A DNA stretch of 64,000 nucleotides from Candidula unifasciata (taxonomy: Eukaryota > Mollusca > Gastropoda > Stylommatophora > Geomitridae): assembly GCA_905116865.2 (NCBI GenBank), contig CAJHNH020000224.1, forward strand, positions 794,157 through 858,156, given 5' to 3'. Position 1 is the stretch's first letter. Each line of letters starts with the position of its first letter. This document shows, in pieces, positions 35,821 to 47,261 of this stretch. The position numbers were made by a program, and so were the translations under genes. The notes beneath the pieces were generated by a model. That model was not told where the DNA came from, searched no databases, and saw only the letters and a list, made by a program, of their open reading frames with translations.

Positions 35821-36380
35821 CTGGCAGATACAGATCACAGTATAAGAGTCATATACTTCACAAAATAATTCCTCTTTAATACTTTCTACCATGTGTGTGG
35901 AAATGGTAATATAGGAAGGGGATAAAATAAAAGAAGAAATTATTGCAGAAAGGATCCTGAAATCCAATGCTATAATTGTGTTGGACTTTTCTTAACGTGG
36001 GCAGGTCTTGCTAGTTACACTCGTCATCGCCATGGACTGGGAGTCTCATACCTCCTCACAGCACAATAATAACTATCATCTGGATAGAAGAAAAGGTGCC
36101 AACAATATAATGCTTTCTAGAAAACAGAAATGCTTAATACAACACACACTGTGACAAACAGCTCAATGGAGAGAATTGAAAGGATGTGCACAAATACAGC
36201 CCAGCATTTCAATCAAAGTCTTTATCAATGGAAAACTTTATACACAAACAGGGACTTGACAACTCAATGAACAAGAAAACAGAGCTTTTAAACAGCAATG
36301 ATCAACATGTGGGCCAGAAATGAAGTATGCAAATACTTAGTTTACTGTTGATGTCAAATGATGTGTATAGATTACAAGTT
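35821..36380 (-). other. Ras intron sequence
   Basis: Non-coding. No family recognised. Confidence 0.5.
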
Positions 36381-36384
36381 ACAA

Positions 36385-37335
36385 ACTCCCTATGCTGGTT
36401 TCAGACCCCTATGCTGGTTTCAGACCCCTATGCTGGTTTCAGACCCCTATGCTGGTTCTAGACCCCTATGTTGGTTCCAGGTCCCTGTGTTGGTTACAGG
36501 GCCCTATGTTGGATCTAGACCCCTATGGTGGTTCCAGGGCCCTATGCTGGTTCCAGAAACCTATGCTGGTTCCATGACCCTATGCTGGTTCCAAGGCCCT
36601 ATGCTGGTTCCAGGGCCCTATGCTGGGGACAGGACCCTATGCTGGTTCCAAGGCCCTATGTTGGTTCCAGACCCCTATGCTGGTTCCAGACCCCTATGCT
36701 GGTTCCAGACCCCTATGCTGGTTCCAGACCCCTATGCTGGTTCCAGACCCCTATGCTGGTTCCAGACCCCTATGCTGGTTCCAGACCCCTATGCTGGTTC
36801 CAGACCCCTATGCTGGTTCCAGGGCTCTATGCTGGTTCCAGACCCCTATGTTGGTTCCAGGGTACCTATCTTGGTCCCAGGGCCCTATCTTGGTCCCAGA
36901 CCCCTATCTTGGTTCCAGACCCCTATGTTGGTTCCAGACCCCTATGTTGGTTCCAGACCCCTATGTTGGTTCCAGACCCCTATGTTGGTTCCAGACCCCT
37001 ATGTTGGTTCCAGGGTCCTATGCTAGTCCCAGACCCCTATCTTGGTTCCAGGGTCCTATGTTGGTTCCAGGGCACTCTGCTGGTTCCAGTCCTCTATGCT
37101 AGTTGCAGACCCCTATCTTGGTTCCAGACCCCTATATTAGTTCCAAATCCCTATGTTGGTTCCAGGGTCCTATGTTGGTTCCAGACCCCTTTGCTAGTTC
37201 CAGGCCCCTATGTTGGTTCCAAGGCCCTATGTTGGTTCCAGGGCCCTATGTTGGTTCCAGGGCCCTGTGTTGGTTCCAGGCCCCTATGCTGGTTCCAGGG
37301 CCCTATGCTTGTTCCAAGGCCCTATGCTGGAACAA
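36385..37335. repeat. 19-bp minisatellite, about 50 copies
   Basis: Unit GACCCCTATGCTGGTTCCA. None of the three plus frames of the unit has a stop, so frames of up to 291 codons run through it with a 19-residue period (three units). These are not genes. Sub-blocks differ by TGCTGG/TGTTGG/TCTTGG. The right edge runs into a family B tail (GAGTTTACAGCTGGTGAAGG, 37361-37380). Confidence 0.96.
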
Positions 37336-37399
37336 GTCCAGAACTGAACTTCCTGTCTGAGTTTACAGCTGGTGAAGGCAAAGAAGATAAAAAGAAGTA

Positions 37400-37865
37400 A
37401 AAATCAAAATCGTGAAATAATTTTGCTGCTATGGTTTTACCAGCAGAGTGATTTATGACAAATTAATGTGTAACACTTGAGACAGAACTGGGGGTGCTCT
37501 TCAAAATGACAGCATCAAGTCAAGGAATGTAGTTTAAACCTCACCTCATGATGATTGCTAGCACACTTATCTGTCCTTCCAGTGAATGGGTGTTCAAATC
37601 TCCACTGATGTGAGGATATTGTTAACAAACAAAAAACACACACAAAAAACAACAAAAAGAAACTGAGGTGTGATACCAGTCAAAACAGTCAACAGCCTTT
37701 TACTCTTTCACCCTATGAAGCTGGACAAAAAATGAGCCATGAACCCGTGGGAATAAAATAAAAAAAACTAATGTAAAAAACTGTTATTTTACATAGAATA
37801 ATAATTTGTTTAAGAATTTTTTACCTACACATTTTAAAACTTATGTTTCAAAATATATAAAGATA
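37400..37865. other. Ras intron with a decayed tRNA-like SINE head
   Basis: 37545-37615 has tRNA-like boxes (GATTGCTAGCACACTTATC and GGTGTTCAAATCTCC). The rest is AT-rich. Confidence 0.4.
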
Positions 37866-37869
37866 CACA

Positions 37870-38115
37870 GTTCCTGTGGCTTAGGCATCACGAACGCGCT
37901 CCGTAATGCCAGGGTGCCACGTTCAATCACTGCTGCGAACGATTTATCTTGCGTTGGTTTTGACAGTGGTTCAAAGAGCTGGCCGCTCAGAAAGCAATGG
38001 CAAACTACTGAACGTAAAATTTGCCTAGAAAAACCACAACAGCCAATAAATGCTGGGGTTGGTTCTGCAACATTCTGTAAAGGATACACAACTAACTTAA
38101 CACCAAAAAAAAAAA
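37870..38115 (+). mobile_element. tRNA-derived SINE, fourth type
   Basis: The head TGTGGCTTAGGCATCACGAA (A-box-like) and CCACGTTCAATCACTG (B-box-like) are spaced as in a tRNA. The body contains AGCAATGGCAAACTACTGAA and TTTGCCTAGAAAAACCAC. It ends in a poly-A run at 38105-38115. Body and tail differ from families A-C. Confidence 0.65.
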
Positions 38116-38519
38116 GAGTAATCAACAAACAAGAACAGATTTAGGAATTGAAATGAATACATTCCCTGGGGCCTAAAACAAATATCTGGTGACTCATACT
38201 TTAACCTCTATCAATGGGGCTTATAGGAAAATTGTTTGTCAGTCTAGCTTTAAAAAAACGAAAGGATTTACAATGAGCCCAATCTAAATTGGATAGTTAG
38301 TTAATTAACACCTAAGCCTCCTAAAGACTACATAGCATACATAGAAGAAATGGTAATTAACTAAACTTTTCGAGAACTGGTCAGTACCAAAATGGCGATA
38401 TCTAGGTATTTACAGGGCTTTGTCACAACTGAAAATGAATAGATTTAACCTTCTCAGGTGACAGGGTTAAATATACAAACTAGACACAGCCAAGGACAAC
38501 AAGCACAAGAAATACTTAC

Positions 38520-38559
38520 AAACCATGGGCACTTCATCTGCATCCTTGACTCGCTTAAT
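38520..38559 (-). CDS. Ras: Ras GTPase 40-bp micro-exon (IKRVKDADEVPMV)
   Basis: The minus strand acceptor CTGATTTCAG precedes ATTAAGCGAG, and the donor is GGTTT|GTAAGT. It encodes IKRVKDADEVPMV plus the first base of Leu113, completed by TG of the next exon. It equals human residues 100-113. Splice sites are canonical on both sides. It expects a phase 0 upstream exon ending in Gln99. Confidence 0.95.
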
Positions 38560-38829
38560 CTGAAATCAGTCATAAAAAATGTTACAAACAGAATATCAGT
38601 GTTATAACTACTACTCATACTCTTCCTCCTTTACCGCCTCCTCCTTTTTTCTTTCTTCAAACTGATACATTAATGAATCACAAGTTCAAGTCTGTCCACA
38701 TTCTGAAATAGAATCCATGGGTAGAAACTATGCTGATATATTCTACTTTCAATCACCAAAACAATCAAGTTCAACTGAAAACTATGAGTACCGAGATCTG
38801 CTGATCCAGTATAGAAAATTGAAGATTAG

Positions 38830-40511
38830 AGGAAGACAACTATATAACAGAGGAAGACAATTATAAAACAGGGGAAGACAACTATATAACAGGGGAAGAC
38901 AGTTGTATAACTTATATCACAGGGACAGACACTTTTATCACAGAGACAGACACTTTTATTACAGAGACAGACAATTATATCACAGAGACAGACAATTATA
39001 TCACAGGGAGGGACACTTTTTTCACAGGGACAGACACTTTTATCACAGAGACAGACACTTTTATCACAGAGACAGACAATTATATCACAGAGACAGACAC
39101 TTATATCACAGGGAGGGACACTTTTATCACAGGGAGGGACACTTTTATCACAGGGACAGTTACTTTTATCACAGGGACAGACACTTATATCACAGGGACA
39201 GTTACTTTTATCACAGGGACAGACACTTATATCACAGGGAGAGACACTTATATCACAGGGACAGACACTTTTATCACAGGGACAGACACTTTTATCACAG
39301 GGACAGACAATTATATCACAGGGACAGATAATTATATCACAGAGACAGACAATTATATCGCAGGGACAGTTACTTTTATCACAGGGACAGACACTTATAT
39401 CACAGGGAGAGACACTTATATCACAGGGACAGACACTTTTATCACAGGGACAGACACTTTTATCACAGGGACAGACAATTATATCACAGGGACAGATAAT
39501 TATATCACAGAGACAGACAATTATACCACAGGGACAGAAAATTATACCACAGGGACAGACATTTTTATCAAAAGGACAGACAATTATATCACAGGGACAG
39601 ACAATTATATCACAGTGACAGACAATTATACCACAGGGACAGACATGTTTATCACAGGGACAGACAATTATATCACAGGGACAGACAATTATATCACAGG
39701 GACAGACAATTATATCACAGGGACAGACAATTCACAGGGACAGACAATATATCACAGGACAGACAATTATATCACAGGGACAGACAATTATATCACAGGA
39801 CAGACAATTATATCACAGGGACAGACAATTATATCACAGGGACAGACAATTATATCACAGGGACAGACAATTATATCACAGGGACAGACAATTATATCAC
39901 AGGGACAGACAATTATATCACAGGGACAGACAATTATATCACAGGGACAGACAATTATATCACAGGGACAGACAATTATATCACAGGGACAGACAATTAT
40001 ATCACAGGGACAGACAATTATATCACAGGGACAGACAATTATATCACAGGGACAGACAATTATATCACAGGGACAGACAATTATATCACAGGGACAGACA
40101 ATTATATCACAGGGACAGACAATTATATCACAGGGACAGACACTTATATCACAGGGAGAGAAAATTATATCACAGGGACAGACACTTATATCACAGGGAG
40201 AGACAAATATATCACAGGGACAGACAATTATATCACAGGGACAGACACTTATATCACAGGAACAGACAATTATATCACAGGGACAGATAATAATATCACA
40301 GGGACAGACAATTATATCACAGGGACAGACAATTATATCGCAGGGAGACAATTATATCACAGGGACAGACAATTATATCACAGGGACAGACATTATATCA
40401 CAGGGACAGACAATTATATCACAGGGACAGACAATTATATCACAGGGACAGACAATTATATCACAGGGACATCACGACAATTATATCACAGGACAGGGAC
40501 AGACACAATTA
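38830..40511. repeat. 21-bp satellite array, about 80 copies, left of the LTR element
   Basis: Unit GACAGACAATTATATCACAG plus G. The first copies (38830-38910) are older variants with GAAGACAACTATATAACAGG. The unit is exactly seven codons, so both strands show long periodic frames (ISQGQTI or CDIIVCP repeats) without being genes. The LTR retrotransposon interrupts the array at 40512 and the array resumes at 47262. Confidence 0.97.
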
Positions 40512-40742
40512 TGAGTCCCGGGGGTAAAAAGTCCTCAAGGATCCAACTTTATATAACGTTTGCTTTCCGTGGGATCCCGGTGGTTAAAAGCGTCCTCAAG
40601 GATTCCCACGTCCGTCTCCTTCGGACTATAAACATCAACTGCTCAGACAACAATATTATCATAACAAACGTTACGTATTGTTTTGACGTCTCTATTTGCT
40701 CACTCCGTACTGGTGCGTTCTGGTGCACATTCGCACGCGACA
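40512..40742 (-). repeat. 3' LTR of the Gmr1-type element
   Basis: Reads TGTCGCGTGCGAATGTGCAC at its minus-strand start and ends near CCCGGGACTCA, so it has TG...CA ends. It aligns along its full length with 47031-47261. Differences are mostly single-base insertions or deletions in homopolymers, with very few substitutions. Confidence 0.88.
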
Positions 40743-40760
40743 GCTTTTCCCCCCTCCCCG
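40743..40760 (-). other. polypurine tract
   Basis: On the minus strand, GGGGAGGGGGGAAAAGC lies directly against the 3' LTR start (TGTCGCG). This is the plus-strand DNA primer of an LTR retrotransposon and fixes the LTR boundary and orientation. Confidence 0.85.
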
Positions 40761-41039
40761 AGGACGACCGAGCACTAGGACTTGACGTAGTCCGGTCGGT
40801 CGGAAAACTGGAGTCATGTCGCGGCAAACAGCACCAGTACGTTGAGAGCAAATAAGAACACTTGAATACACACACACTCACTCCTCAATATATCGTCAAT
40901 ACATTACTAAATGCATGCAAAATATAGATTCCTGACTTTCACTAAGCATTATTATCAACAACATTATCGTTATCCAAATTATTTTTCATAACATCATGCA
41001 TTTTAAATATCATGTAAATTGAACAAATAAACATCAATC

Positions 41040-41480
41040 GTCTTCCAATGCCTCTGGGTGCGCGACAAAAAATCGGCTAAGACATTCTCTTTCCCTGGGC
41101 GATAAATAACTGTGAAGTTGAACGTCTGTAGAAACATTGTCCATCTTAATATGCGTGAGTTTTGATGGGTGCTGAGTTCAAGACTTCGAGTGGACGATGG
41201 TCTGTCAAGACAAAGAAGTGACTGCCATACAGGAATGGGGTAAACTTCCCTATTGCCCAAAAAATGGCTAGTGCTTCCCTCTCGCCCACGCTGTAACGGC
41301 ATTCAGTAGGAGACAGCTTCTGCTGGCATAAACAACAGGAAGTAGGGTGCCCTCTCTGGATTGCATTCCAACGTCCCACCAATCGCAACAATCAGACGCA
41401 TCTGTGGATACATAAAACGGCAGAGACAAATCTGGCAAACACAAGAACGGATTACTATTAAATGCCTTTTGTAATCTCTG
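41040..41480 (-). pseudogene. RNase H domain of the Gmr1-type element
   Basis: Minus-strand pieces in three frames: LPFYVSTDASD (first catalytic Asp), SPTECRYSVGEREALAIFWA (the E-R-E-A-L-A helix), HFFVLTDHRPLEVL (next Asp), and FTVIYRPGKENVLADFLSR at the end. This is a standard Ty3/gypsy RNase H. Two or three frame shifts separate the pieces. No integrase follows it, so it ends pol. Confidence 0.85.
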
Positions 41481-41649
41481 GAGCGCGTCCTCGCACTCTC
41501 TCGTCCAGATAACCTTCGCTGGCATTCCTTTCATCGTCAATGAGGACAACACGGCTGTAATGGTTGAATAGTTAGGAATGAATTGGCATAAAAGTTACAT
41601 AAACCCAATAACGCACGCACTTGTTTCTTCGTTTTTTGGTATAGGGATG

Positions 41650-42420
41650 TTAAGAATCTTACCCACCGTGGTGGCTTCGGGTTTACGGACCCCGTGTCCT
41701 ACAACATGACCGAGGAACGTGACCTCCTCGAAAGCGACCTTCACTTTAGTTGGTCTAACTGTCAGATTTAAACGATTTTATGCGTTCCAGTAATGTCTTT
41801 AGACCTCGAATATGTTCGTCTAAATCATTATGGAAAAGCAGAATGTCATCCAGATAATGAATAACATCATTACGACCCTGTAACAACTTGCGTACGAGGC
41901 GGCGGGGTGAACGTCGCCGGTGCTCCCGGGGGAAAGCCCGAAGACCATATAGTTGAAGTGAACCAAACCTTTGTTCGTCTGAAACGCGGTGTATTTTTTG
42001 GAATCCTCGGCTAAGGGAATCTGCCAATAACCCTTGGTAAGATCTAACTTGTAAAATACCTAGCCTTCGACAATGCAACAAACATATCTTCCATATTTGG
42101 GATATTTTCAGCATCTACAACCGTGATTCGATTCAATTTTCGGAAATCTATGCAGATCCGAAGGCTTCCATCTTTCTTTCGGACAACCACTATAGGAAAA
42201 GCATAGGGTGATGTCGACGGTTCTATTATAACCCCACTTAATCATGTTATCGATTTCCTTATCTACTGCATCCCGATAATGAAAAGGTATAACATATGGT
42301 TTCATTTTGATGGGTTTATGATCTATTAATTCAATGGAATGCACTGCTTCTGTCGTTCTACCCGGTATGTCCGATAATGTTTTGTCGAATGTAGCCAAAA
42401 TACGCTTTATACGACGCACC
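41650..42420 (-). pseudogene. reverse transcriptase of the Gmr1-type element
   Basis: Starts with HSIELIDHKPIKMKPYVIPF and AVDKEIDNMIKWG in the open frame shared with integrase. It then continues in other frames through a KDG/LRICIDFRKLNRI-type block (42190-42120) and reaches HYLDDILLFHNDLDEHIRG. Y-L-D-D at 41845-41856 is the catalytic motif. The family copies retrotransposon RNA into DNA. At least three frame shifts are present. Given the indel pattern between the LTRs, some may be sequencing errors. Confidence 0.87.
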
Positions 42421-42639
42421 ATATCTGGTGGAACCGAGGGCGCGACTTCCACGTCTCTCCATGTTTCTCTGGGTACCAGTTCGGGTAGAGACAATTGATG
42501 AGCAGTGTCCACCTCGACATCATTGCTCTCTTCGTCAATGACGTGGCAGAATGCTGCCTCCATTTCTTCTTCTTGCAAATTATTGTCGGGTGCCTCAGCT
42601 GCTTCTAACACTTCAGACAAAACACCAGGGCGAGACTTA

Positions 42640-43790
42640 AACTCTTTAAGCATGTTTAGATTATATACTTTATGATGTCCTCTGACATCAATAAGATAGT
42701 CCACATCTGAAATTTTCTTAATAACTTTAAAAGGACCCTGCCATTTGGCTAATAAACAATTATTATTATCTTGCAGAAATATCAATACATCATCATTAGG
42801 CTGGAGAGTGATTAGTCTCTGGTTACGGTTAACGTATTCTCTTTGATGAGTACCAGCATTTTCCAAGTTGTCCCGTGCAACTTGACAACCTGTGATTATC
42901 TTGTTACGTAACTCCGTCACGAATTTAATATATGTTTGAGGCGCTTCTTGATCGCCTTTACCGATCCATATGTCCTTTAACAGCGACAGTGGACCTCTGG
43001 GGATTAGCACCATATATAAGTTCGAAAGGTGAGAAACCTGTACTGCTCTGGGGCACCTCACGATAGGCGAACAAAACAGCAGGAAGGTATTTGTCCCCAG
43101 TCTGCGGAAATTGATTAGTAACTTGGGTAGCATAGCTTTTATTTTCCCATTTAAAATTTTCTACTAGCCCATTGATTGCTGGGTGATATCTTGCAGAAAA
43201 AAACGTGAGAGATGGCAAAGTAATTTGTCAAAAGAGCGCATTGCTTCTGAAATAAATTGTGATCCGTGATCTGATAGGATTGTTTCAGGAAAGCCTACTC
43301 TAGAGAATATTAAGCATCAATGCTTCTGCTACTGACTCAGTAGTGATATGACGTAACGGTTTACTGCTTCAACCCAACGTGATGCCATGTCTACAAATGT
43401 TAAAATGTATCTAAATCCTCTTTATCCTTTCTCGCCATCATTTGACGTCTTTACATGACCTACAGTATTTCCTAATATCTGTGGAAACAACCAGGCCAAT
43501 ATGAATTGTGCAAGCAAATGAACTCTTTCTGTGTTTTTACCTATACCTAAATGTGCAGCAAAAGGTGTGTGTCATGTGTAACTCTCAGAACATCGGTTCT
43601 ATAACATAAACAAGGAACGACTAATTGTTTACATTGCATAAACAGGTGATTTAAAATATCTCATGAAAATTCCATTCTTCACATAAAAATGCAACTGTAC
43701 CTTGCTTACATGTTCTAACACCGGTTACTTCTGCCCTAGAAAAGCATTTAGTGCAGTGTAGGATCCGCCCGTTGTTGTATCGCAAAAAAC
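42640..43790 (-). pseudogene. integrase of the Gmr1-type element, upstream of RT
   Basis: On the minus strand: an HHCC zinc-binding part (THDTPFAAHLG near 43560, YCRSC near 43460), core aspartate in FVDMASRWVEA (about 43395), second aspartate in PETILSDHGSQF (about 43270), and glutamate in YHPAINGLVEN (about 43170). A C-terminal SH3-like block follows, LLAKWQGPFKVIKKISDVDY (about 42755-42695). All three D,D,E residues are present. The frame from 43133 to 42108 runs without a stop from the integrase tail into RT, which proves the order in the DNA itself. Small indels break the N-terminal part. Confidence 0.87.
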
Positions 43791-44129
43791 TGTTTGTTTT
43801 CGTGGCGCCCGTGTGGTCGTTCCAGGGCAACACTTGGTCGTTCTGGTTCATTCTTTACTGCTTCTTCGCTAGCTATCCCACATGTGATAGCTATTTGGTT
43901 TTCGTTCGAAGTTAGCTGACTGTATAACGCAGGTGTGGCTTCCTCATCGTTACTTACTCTCTAGTTGAGCGCGGCGTGTAACTGCAGCATTAGCTTCCAG
44001 GTCACAGAACCCTCATTTTCTTTATACCAGCGTTCGATTTCCTCACGCGGAGGGAATCTCTTTGCTCCTGGAACTGATCCAAGGAGTACGTCTGCTGATG
44101 GTCTCTCCTCCAAAACACACCACTTCGGC

Positions 44130-44420
44130 AACCCCCTTGAAAATACGGGTTATTTAATAGGACTTTTGCTAAAGGAAATCTTTCTAAACGACCACCAAAA
44201 AGTACGACACTTGCCAATACCGACCTAAGTATGCCGATTTGGGGATTAGGTATCTAGCCACTCCTATAACATTGGCACCCGTGTCACGTAATACTTTAGA
44301 TTTTTTGTTTCCAACCTAACCATTATCGCAAAGGCAAACCAGCCCTCCAGTGGTACAGCTGACAAACGCTGGGTAAACATTTCTGGATGGATTCGAACCT
44401 GGACCGGTTCGCCTGAATTT
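44130..44420 (-). pseudogene. aspartic protease of the Gmr1-type element
   Basis: The minus strand reads LRDTGANVIGVARYLIP with the catalytic D-T-G-A at 44275-44286. It is preceded by FAIMVRLETKNLK in a neighbouring frame. It lies between the gag region and integrase, as expected. Confidence 0.65.
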
Positions 44421-44539
44421 GTCACTTTTTGTGGACATTCGTGGTTTACTGTTTGCGCCGCAATTAGCATGATTGTTACAACCCTTGGGCACTCAGAACG
44501 TTTTCAAGTGGGAAAACCCTGCAAGACATTAGCCACATA

Positions 44540-45360
44540 TAGGACCTGTGTTGCGTTGAAACCTAACTCGTGCTGATGGACCATCATCATTCATTTTCCT
44601 GTTGTCGCTTGTGGGGACAATCGGGACTTTTTGTCTCCACGAAGACAGAGTTGAACAAGCCAGGTGAACGGGGTTGATAATGTTCAACCCTGCGTTTTGG
44701 ACGTTTGACTCTCTCTGGGGGCTTGTCTCTGTTTCGCTGTGGCTGCGATAGCGCCCCTTGCATATTGATGGCCATTCGTTCCGACCCGGGTCCGATTTTG
44801 ACGAGGCGTTGTGGTGCACCCTAATACTGGATGCAAGTCTTGGGACGTATTGTCCTCGAACCTGGGGTTGTTGTTGTGCAATGGTTTACCCGGATGTGCA
44901 GTGTGACAACGCTTGTTCATCCCAATGTTGTCATTCTCCATCAACTGATTTCGGTTTCCCTTTTCTTGAAAAAATGAGAACATCTCCGAAACTACATGAT
45001 GACAAAATTTTTATCTCGAATAATGAGATCAGCCAACTTGATCATAGAAATTTTTAAAACATCTGCCAATGGCAACCCAACGCGGTAAACAAAGCGTTCG
45101 AAACGCGGCCACCAAAATCAGCGAAACTTCCATCGGACGGATTTTGGCAACCACCAGGATTTAAACTGACCACGCGGTAACCTTCTTCGGTTTCATGCAC
45201 TTCGACGCCAGCACAGTTTTTGTTTGACTATATGTCGAACGAACGCGCGGTCGTCGTCTGATAAGTTCGTGAACGTGTTCAACAACTGTGGTCCGTTCGC
45301 AAAATCCCTTAAAACGATGGGGACACCACATTGTTCCTCTGGTATCTTAGCGGTATTCAT
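44540..45360 (-). pseudogene. gag region of the Gmr1-type element
   Basis: A minus-strand ATG at 45360 opens MNTAKIPEEQCGVPIVLRDF. After one shift the frame continues (GYRVVSLNPGGCQNPSDGSF) to about 45055, then a Gln/Asn/Arg-rich part follows. At 44640-44590 a broken CCHC zinc knuckle can be seen (ending D-C-P-H-K-R-Q-Q), the nucleic-acid-binding end of gag. The start is chosen because it is the first ATG of a long readable frame after the leader. Confidence 0.55.
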
Positions 45361-47030
45361 CGCCTAAAAAGAGAAGAGATCCAAAAATTAGGAAGATCTT
45401 CTGTAGGGTGTAAGAAACAGGTAATTTGGGTATGTATTACACATGCCCCTTGGTCGGAACCCGAACGGCTAACTAGACACAAGACGAACGTGCTCTCTGA
45501 TTCTGACACAGCAGAACAACGTTGTCTCGATCTATACGCGACTAGTTCATAATTTCGTTCTCCAAACGTAACTTTCCAAATTAGTCTCCATTTCGAAACG
45601 CAGTTCTTTCCGCCATAGATTCTTTTTCCCAGCGTTAGTTTTCTCAGCCTCAGCTTCTTTTTCCATGCGGTAATTTCTCACCAACTCCATTTTCTTTTTT
45701 CCAGGCGCGTTCCGCTGTTCTCCCTCATCGCGTACACTGGTTATCTACTGTCCGCACACCACTTTTCATTCGGCGCTTCGGCGAAAGCTAGGAGTTGTCA
45801 TTTTCTAGGCCTAGTACTTCGACCTAACTCCCAAAAACTCAGCAAATGTAGACATATTAAATAATATGACAATCAATATACAACAATTGATATATATGAT
45901 AGTGTGTGGTGAAGTGACGCTGAAAGGACAAACGAATTACTTGCGTACTGTCACACACGTAACAATTAATGGCCACTCGCTCTGCACCACTTGCGCATAG
46001 GACAACCAGGTTCTTCTTGGAGGAAAGAGTTAAATTGTCAGCGCAACATGAAACCACAAACAACCACAATTTGGACTTACCAATTGTGTGGCAGACAAAC
46101 AAACACACTGCAATGTTAGCGAATGGAAAAATCGCTACAATAACGGACCGGTTTTCAACGGCAAGTAACATATCAAGGTACAACCAAAAAGGACGACTTG
46201 ATCCGATGCAATCGAACGGGAAAAGTGGCACAGTCAGTAACGGTGACTTGAATTCTGATGAAGCTCTCCAGCGCAGTCATTATTACGGAGATCCAACGAA
46301 GAGGGGCTACTGTCCCGATGAAGATCCAAAGAAGAAGAATGATTTACGGTCCCGATGAAGGATCCATACGAACCGAAGAATGATATGGTCCCGATGAAGA
46401 TCCAACGATGGCTTAGAACAGACCGGCTGGCGGGGCGACTTGATACATTGAATCGACTATCCACAGCTAGAGATTGGGTACAGAACTGTGATCAATTGGA
46501 AATGTGCTTCGTGTACAACTTGAGGCAAATACAATGCGACAAAAAATGTCCGTATCACACCTTGTGACGAGATGGGTCCCTCATTCTCTTATTAAAGGCT
46601 GGGCCCCCATTGATACGTGCGGGGGGCTTTCATTGTGCTTTCTGAGGCTCTTCAAGCTGATTGTGGTGGTACCAAGATGAAATAAGCAAAGTAGGGGTAC
46701 AAACAGTAGTTACTTTCAAGGCTTTCAAAAGGTAGAGTTCGACAACGCTAATGCGTTAAGTTCCAACGGTTTTGTATTGATATATACAATCAGCAATACA
46801 AGGAGAAATACATATGCAATCAATAATCAACTCGTTCAACCCCAAACAAGCTCGCTCGTACATCCATGTATTGATATTGTCCTCACGAGAGGTCGCAGTC
46901 CGACCTTGAGATCATGACATATCATCTAGGTAGACGATTTACTTTTCTCCTCGGACAACGTCCGAATTAAGCAATGAAAGTATTACGGCTTGCTGCCAGA
47001 GAATGTAGTTTACCAGCTTCCTGCTGAGTC
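45361..47030 (-). other. long internal leader between 5' LTR and gag
   Basis: About 1.67 kb without a recognisable domain. A phrase like GTCCCGATGAAGATCCAA recurs four times between 46305 and 46410. The minus strand just inside the LTR (AGACTCAGCAGGAAGC) does not match a primer-binding site I recognise. Confidence 0.5.
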
Positions 47031-47261
47031 TTGGAGTCCCGGGGTAAAACGTCCTCAAGGATCCAAACTTTATATATACGTTTGCTTCCGTGGGATCCGG
47101 GGTTGCTAAGCGTCCTCAAGGATTCCCACGTCCGTCTCCTTACGGACTATAAACATCAACTGCTCAGACAACAATATTATCATAACAACGTTACGTATTG
47201 TTTTGACGTCTTATTTGCTCACTCCGTACTGGTGCGTTCTGGTGCACATTCGCACGCGACA
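47031..47261 (-). repeat. 5' LTR of the Gmr1-type element
   Basis: Direct repeat of 40512-40742. Ends at CGCACGCGACA, beyond which the 21-bp satellite (GACAGACAATTATATCGCAG) resumes at once. Confidence 0.88.

Larger units (their letters stand above)
40512..47261 (-). mobile_element. LTR retrotransposon, Gmr1-type (Ty3/gypsy-like with integrase before RT)
   Basis: Two direct repeats of about 231 bp bound about 6.3 kb of internal DNA. On the minus strand the domains come in the order gag, protease, integrase, reverse transcriptase, RNase H, polypurine tract, 3' LTR. RT and integrase motifs are Ty3/gypsy-like, yet integrase lies upstream of RT and nothing but about 300 bp follows RNase H. That order was described for Gmr1 elements of deuterostomes. 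The element lies in the 21-bp satellite within a Ras intron, in the same orientation as Ras. Frames are broken by many small indels. No clean target duplication is seen, perhaps because the target is repetitive. Confidence 0.88.

Noticed and set aside
36358..37400. Long open frames (222 and 291 codons) with repeating PYAGSRPLCWFQTPMLVPD
   Set aside because: They follow a 19-bp tandem unit that has no stop in any plus frame. The 19-residue period equals three units, so this is an artefact of the array.
39615..40514. 299-codon frame of ISQGQTI repeats and its antisense CDIIVCP frame
   Set aside because: The 21-bp satellite unit is exactly seven codons. Both strands are open and there is no start context, unique sequence or splice support.
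43965..45057. Plus-strand frames across the gag and protease region
   Set aside because: They are antisense to the identified gag and D-T-G-A protease sequence.
45969..46358. 129-codon plus-strand frame as an extra gene of the LTR element
   Set aside because: Opposite to all element genes, no recognisable motif, overlaps an equally long minus frame. Probably chance.
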